Shown: one piece after another, positions 61,473-64,000 of the stretch | Layout: the number at the start of each line of letters is the position of its first letter | Numbering within the stretch: position 1 is the first letter of the stretch | NCBI GenBank assembly: GCA_902826615.1 | Contig: CADEFN010000003.1 | Coordinates: 393,133-457,132, forward strand | Direction: 5' to 3' | From: an uncultured Gemmatimonadota bacterium | Lineage (GTDB): Bacteria > Gemmatimonadota > Gemmatimonadetes > Gemmatimonadales > Gemmatimonadaceae | Length of the DNA stretch: 64,000 nucleotides | Notes under the pieces: model-generated | The model's database searches: none | Seen by the model: only the letters and a program-made list of their open reading frames with translations | What the model was told of the DNA's origin: nothing | Program-made: the position numbers and the translations under genes

Positions 61473-64000
61473 TTACCACCCCAGGTCAACAGAGAGGAAG
61501 AACGAACGCGTGGGCGGGAATGGCGCCAGGTCAACGACTCGGGCCACCACGTTACCAGCGTTGTTCACTTCGGGATCGTAGCCGTTGTACGGCGTGATCA
61601 TGAACAGGTTACGAGCCGACAGCGTCAGGCGGCCATTGCGGGCACCGGGCAGACGCGAGAACAGGCTCTGCGGCATGTCGTACGAGAGGCTGAGCTCGCG
61701 GAGCTTGGCGAACGATGCCTTCTCGAGGTAGTACGTTGCATCCGAACCACCATTCCACGAGTTGAAGCGCCACTCACCCAGCGTCTTGCCAACCGACGCG
61801 TCCGGCGACGGCTCGTCGTAGTCCCACGAGTTCTGCCCTTCGTCATAAAGCGACAGCGTGAGGTTGGACATGTACCCACCATGCTTGTAGTCCAGCACGC
61901 TGGTGAGTGTGAAGCGCTTCCACTGCACGTCGTTGGTGAAGTTCATGAGGTAACGCGCATTGGCGTCGCCCAGCTGGGAGTTACCCACCACGGCGCCATC
62001 CACCACCTTGTTGCCGAAGATCATCGACACCGGCGCGCCTTCGGTAAAGCGCAGGCGGCCGTACGCACCACCAAAGCCACCACCAGTCGGTGCGAAGAAT
62101 GGCAACACACCTTCAGGGAAGTCCACGATGTCCTGACGGTTCTGGTACCAGGTGGCACGCGAGGTCCAGGTGAGGTTCTGGGTCTGGACCGGCACCGCCG
62201 TGAGCCCGAGCTCGTAGCCCTTCGACTGCATTTCCCCGCCATTCACGATCGTCGAGGCCACACCCGTGGAAGGTGCCGGCACCGGGCGAACGAGGAGGTC
62301 GGTGATGCTGCGGTTGAAGTACGTCGCCTCGAGGCGGACGCGGTCTTTCCAGAACGCGGCGTCAAAGCCGACTTCGATTTCGTTGTTGATTTCGGGCTTG
62401 GCGGTCGGGTTGTTCACCGCCGTGTTCTGCACCAGCGAGGTGGCGCCGCCAATCTGGCCGCTGCTCGCCAGCACGAGGAAACGCTCGCCGTACTGCGGCT
62501 GGTTACCGGCCTGCCCATACGATGCGCGGATCTTGAACTCACCCACACCCCGCACCGGGTTGACGAAGCGATACGACGCCGCGCCACGGGGGAAGTAGAA
62601 CAACTTCGTGGGATCGCCGTTGACCGACGATCGCTCGGCGCGAACTGCTGCCGACACGTAGAGGCGCTCGCCAAAGAGGATCATTTCCTCCTGCGCATAA
62701 TACGCCTGGTTCTTGATGAGCTGCCGGGTGTTCTCGCCCGTGATGTTCTGGGCGTTGGCATTGGCGTTCACCTGCTGCGGAGCGAGACCACGGGCAATGA
62801 TGTTGTAGTCATTCGCGCCGCGCTCTTCGTACTGGATACCCACCGACGTGGTGGCGTTCATCCACGAGAAGTACGTGTTGTTCCAGTTGGCCGACGCGGT
62901 TCCGTTGAGGAACTTGTTGGTGCCGTTGCCCTGCACCGCGGTGCCTGGGAAGGCACCACCAGCCGGCGACCCACGACGCTGGAACTGCAGCTCAGCCGGG
63001 AAGAGGAGATACGACTCATTGCTGTAGCGGTCCACGCCACCCACGGCGGTCATCGTCACGTTGTTCTTGTCGGTGTTCCACGCGTTGTACGTCGCGCGTC
63101 CCGAGAAGACCGCACGCCAGACGTCCTCGTCGTTCTTGACCATGTCGTAGGTCTGGAACGGATTGGCGCTGTTGGTCACGCCGCCACCCGGGAAGGGGTT
63201 GTCGATGATCTGTCCGTTCGGCAGCCGGCTGGTGAAGTCCGCAATGGCCGGGGTGTACCCCCAGGCGTACAGCGGTGAGGCGAAGGTGTTGTCGTTGTTG
63301 GTGATGCCGCGAGCGCTCTTGGAACGCAGCGCATTGAGACCTAACGACAGGTTGAGCTTGCTGCCGATGCTCTGGTCAACGTTGGCGCGCATCGACTGAC
63401 GGCGGGCATACGTGCCGGTGGCGATGCCCTGTTCGTCGCGATGGTTGGCCGAGAGGAAGTAACGCGAGTTGGAGCCCGTGCCACCGGTGAAGGTGAGCGC
63501 CGTCTCGTGCGACAGGTCTTTGCGGCCAAACAGGGTCCCGACCATGTCATAGTAGGGGCACTGCGGCGTGCAGTTGGCGCGAGCCAGGGCAATCCCTTCC
63601 GGGTTGTTGCCGATGACACCCAGCACCTGGTTGAGATCGTTGAACTTGCGAGTGCCCATGTTGCGCAGCAGCGAGAACGTACCGGCGCGCTGCGTGAGGT
63701 TGAACGAGGGACGCCCCGCGGTGCCACGCTTGGTGGTGATCACGACCACCCCGTTGGTGGCCTGCGAGCCATAGATGGCCGCAGCAGCCGCCGACTTCAG
63801 GATCTCGACACTTTCGATGTCGTTGGGGTTGATGTCGGCCAAACGGTTGGTGCCGTTTTCTTCGCCGCTGTTGAGCTGGCGGGTCGCCACCGACTGACGA
63901 GTCGCGCGCACGGCGTTGGAGATGATGACGCCGTCAACAACGAAAAGCGGCTGGATGTTGCCGAGCAGCGACGAGGCGCCACGGATCTGCACCTGGGCAC
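61473..64000 (-). CDS. SusC/RagA-type TonB-linked outer membrane protein (pair 3), N-terminus outside window
   Basis: The last 841 residues of a SusC protein. The visible part starts inside the plug (VQIRGASSLLGNIQPLFVVDG), continues with NDIESVEILKSAAAAAIYGSQATNGVVVITT and the barrel, and ends FFLSVDLGW. The signal peptide, carboxypeptidase-regulatory-like domain and first part of the plug, together perhaps 150-200 residues, lie to the right of the window. The paired SusD gene follows after 2 bp. Motif wording is close to pair 1, which suggests an older duplication. Confidence 0.94.
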   Translation of the reverse strand, partial: AQVQIRGASSLLGNIQPLFVVDGVIISNAVRATRQSVATRQLNSGEENGTNRLADINPNDIESVEILKSAAAAAIYGSQATNGVVVITTKRGTAGRPSFNLTQRAGTFSLLRNMGTRKFNDLNQVLGVIGNNPEGIALARANCTPQCPYYDMVGTLFGRKDLSHETALTFTGGTGSNSRYFLSANHRDEQGIATGTYARRQSMRANVDQSIGSKLNLSLGLNALRSKSARGITNNDNTFASPLYAWGYTPAIADFTSRLPNGQIIDNPFPGGGVTNSANPFQTYDMVKNDEDVWRAVFSGRATYNAWNTDKNNVTMTAVGGVDRYSNESYLLFPAELQFQRRGSPAGGAFPGTAVQGNGTNKFLNGTASANWNNTYFSWMNATTSVGIQYEERGANDYNIIARGLAPQQVNANANAQNITGENTRQLIKNQAYYAQEEMILFGERLYVSAAVRAERSSVNGDPTKLFYFPRGAASYRFVNPVRGVGEFKIRASYGQAGNQPQYGERFLVLASSGQIGGATSLVQNTAVNNPTAKPEINNEIEVGFDAAFWKDRVRLEATYFNRSITDLLVRPVPAPSTGVASTIVNGGEMQSKGYELGLTAVPVQTQNLTWTSRATWYQNRQDIVDFPEGVLPFFAPTGGGFGGAYGRLRFTEGAPVSMIFGNKVVDGAVVGNSQLGDANARYLMNFTNDVQWKRFTLTSVLDYKHGGYMSNLTLSLYDEGQNSWDYDEPSPDASVGKTLGEWRFNSWNGGSDATYYLEKASFAKLRELSLSYDMPQSLFSRLPGARNGRLTLSARNLFMITPYNGYDPEVNNAGNVVARVVDLAPFPPTRSFFLSVDLGW

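Overview
The window looks like chromosomal DNA of a high-GC Gram-negative bacterium, roughly two-thirds G+C by eye, most likely from Gemmatimonadota. The grounds are inferential. There are three SusC/SusD (RagA/RagB) outer-membrane pairs without a Bacteroidota-like base composition, a duplicated-permease (ADOP) ABC protein, many secreted Asp-box/BNR and carboxypeptidase-regulatory-like proteins, and several lipoproteins with a LAAC-type lipobox. I see no rRNA, tRNA, CRISPR array or intact transposon.

Layout. 1-9.4 kb: start of a sortilin/BNR protein, a secreted protein, a CPBP membrane protease, an S9-fold peptidase, then SusC/SusD pair 1 on the plus strand. 9.4-13.7 kb: an adaptor, permease and TolC operon on the minus strand. 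13.9-19.3 kb: SusC/SusD pair 2 and a lipoprotein. 19.5-27.8 kb: small metabolic and stress genes (DUF1989, DinB, GrpB), a metallo-beta-lactamase/RidA/FG-GAP fusion, a double VOC protein, an ADOP permease and a 55-aa membrane protein. 27.9-34.2 kb: a very large BNR protein and a Tat-exported GMC oxidoreductase pair.

34.2-39 kb is a small accessory island. It holds a DUF433/DUF5615 toxin-antitoxin pair, an AbrB/Doc pair with an inverted repeat just upstream, a remnant of an IS3-type transposase, and a two-gene cassette coding for a Swt1-like HEPN protein and a possible PD-(D/E)XK nuclease.

39.1-45.8 kb is the most unusual part. It codes for an ECF-like sigma factor whose region 2 is split by a +1 frameshift, an anti-sigma-like membrane protein, a Nal1-like trypsin-fold protease on the opposite strand, a CHAT protease with a TPR-like region and a lipoprotein signal, and an unknown protein whose start lies one base after the CHAT stop codon. 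This looks like a regulated protease (conflict or stress) module.

45.9-64 kb: a secreted orphan TonB-plug protein, an NTF2-like protein, an NTF2/sugar-dehydrogenase fusion, an alpha/beta hydrolase, a LytS/LytR-type two-component pair whose kinase carries a second membrane domain, envelope proteins, a degenerate retropepsin/PDZ protein, a five-repeat Big_2 lipoprotein with a cupredoxin tail, two small cytosolic proteins, and SusD/SusC pair 3, whose SusC runs off the right edge.
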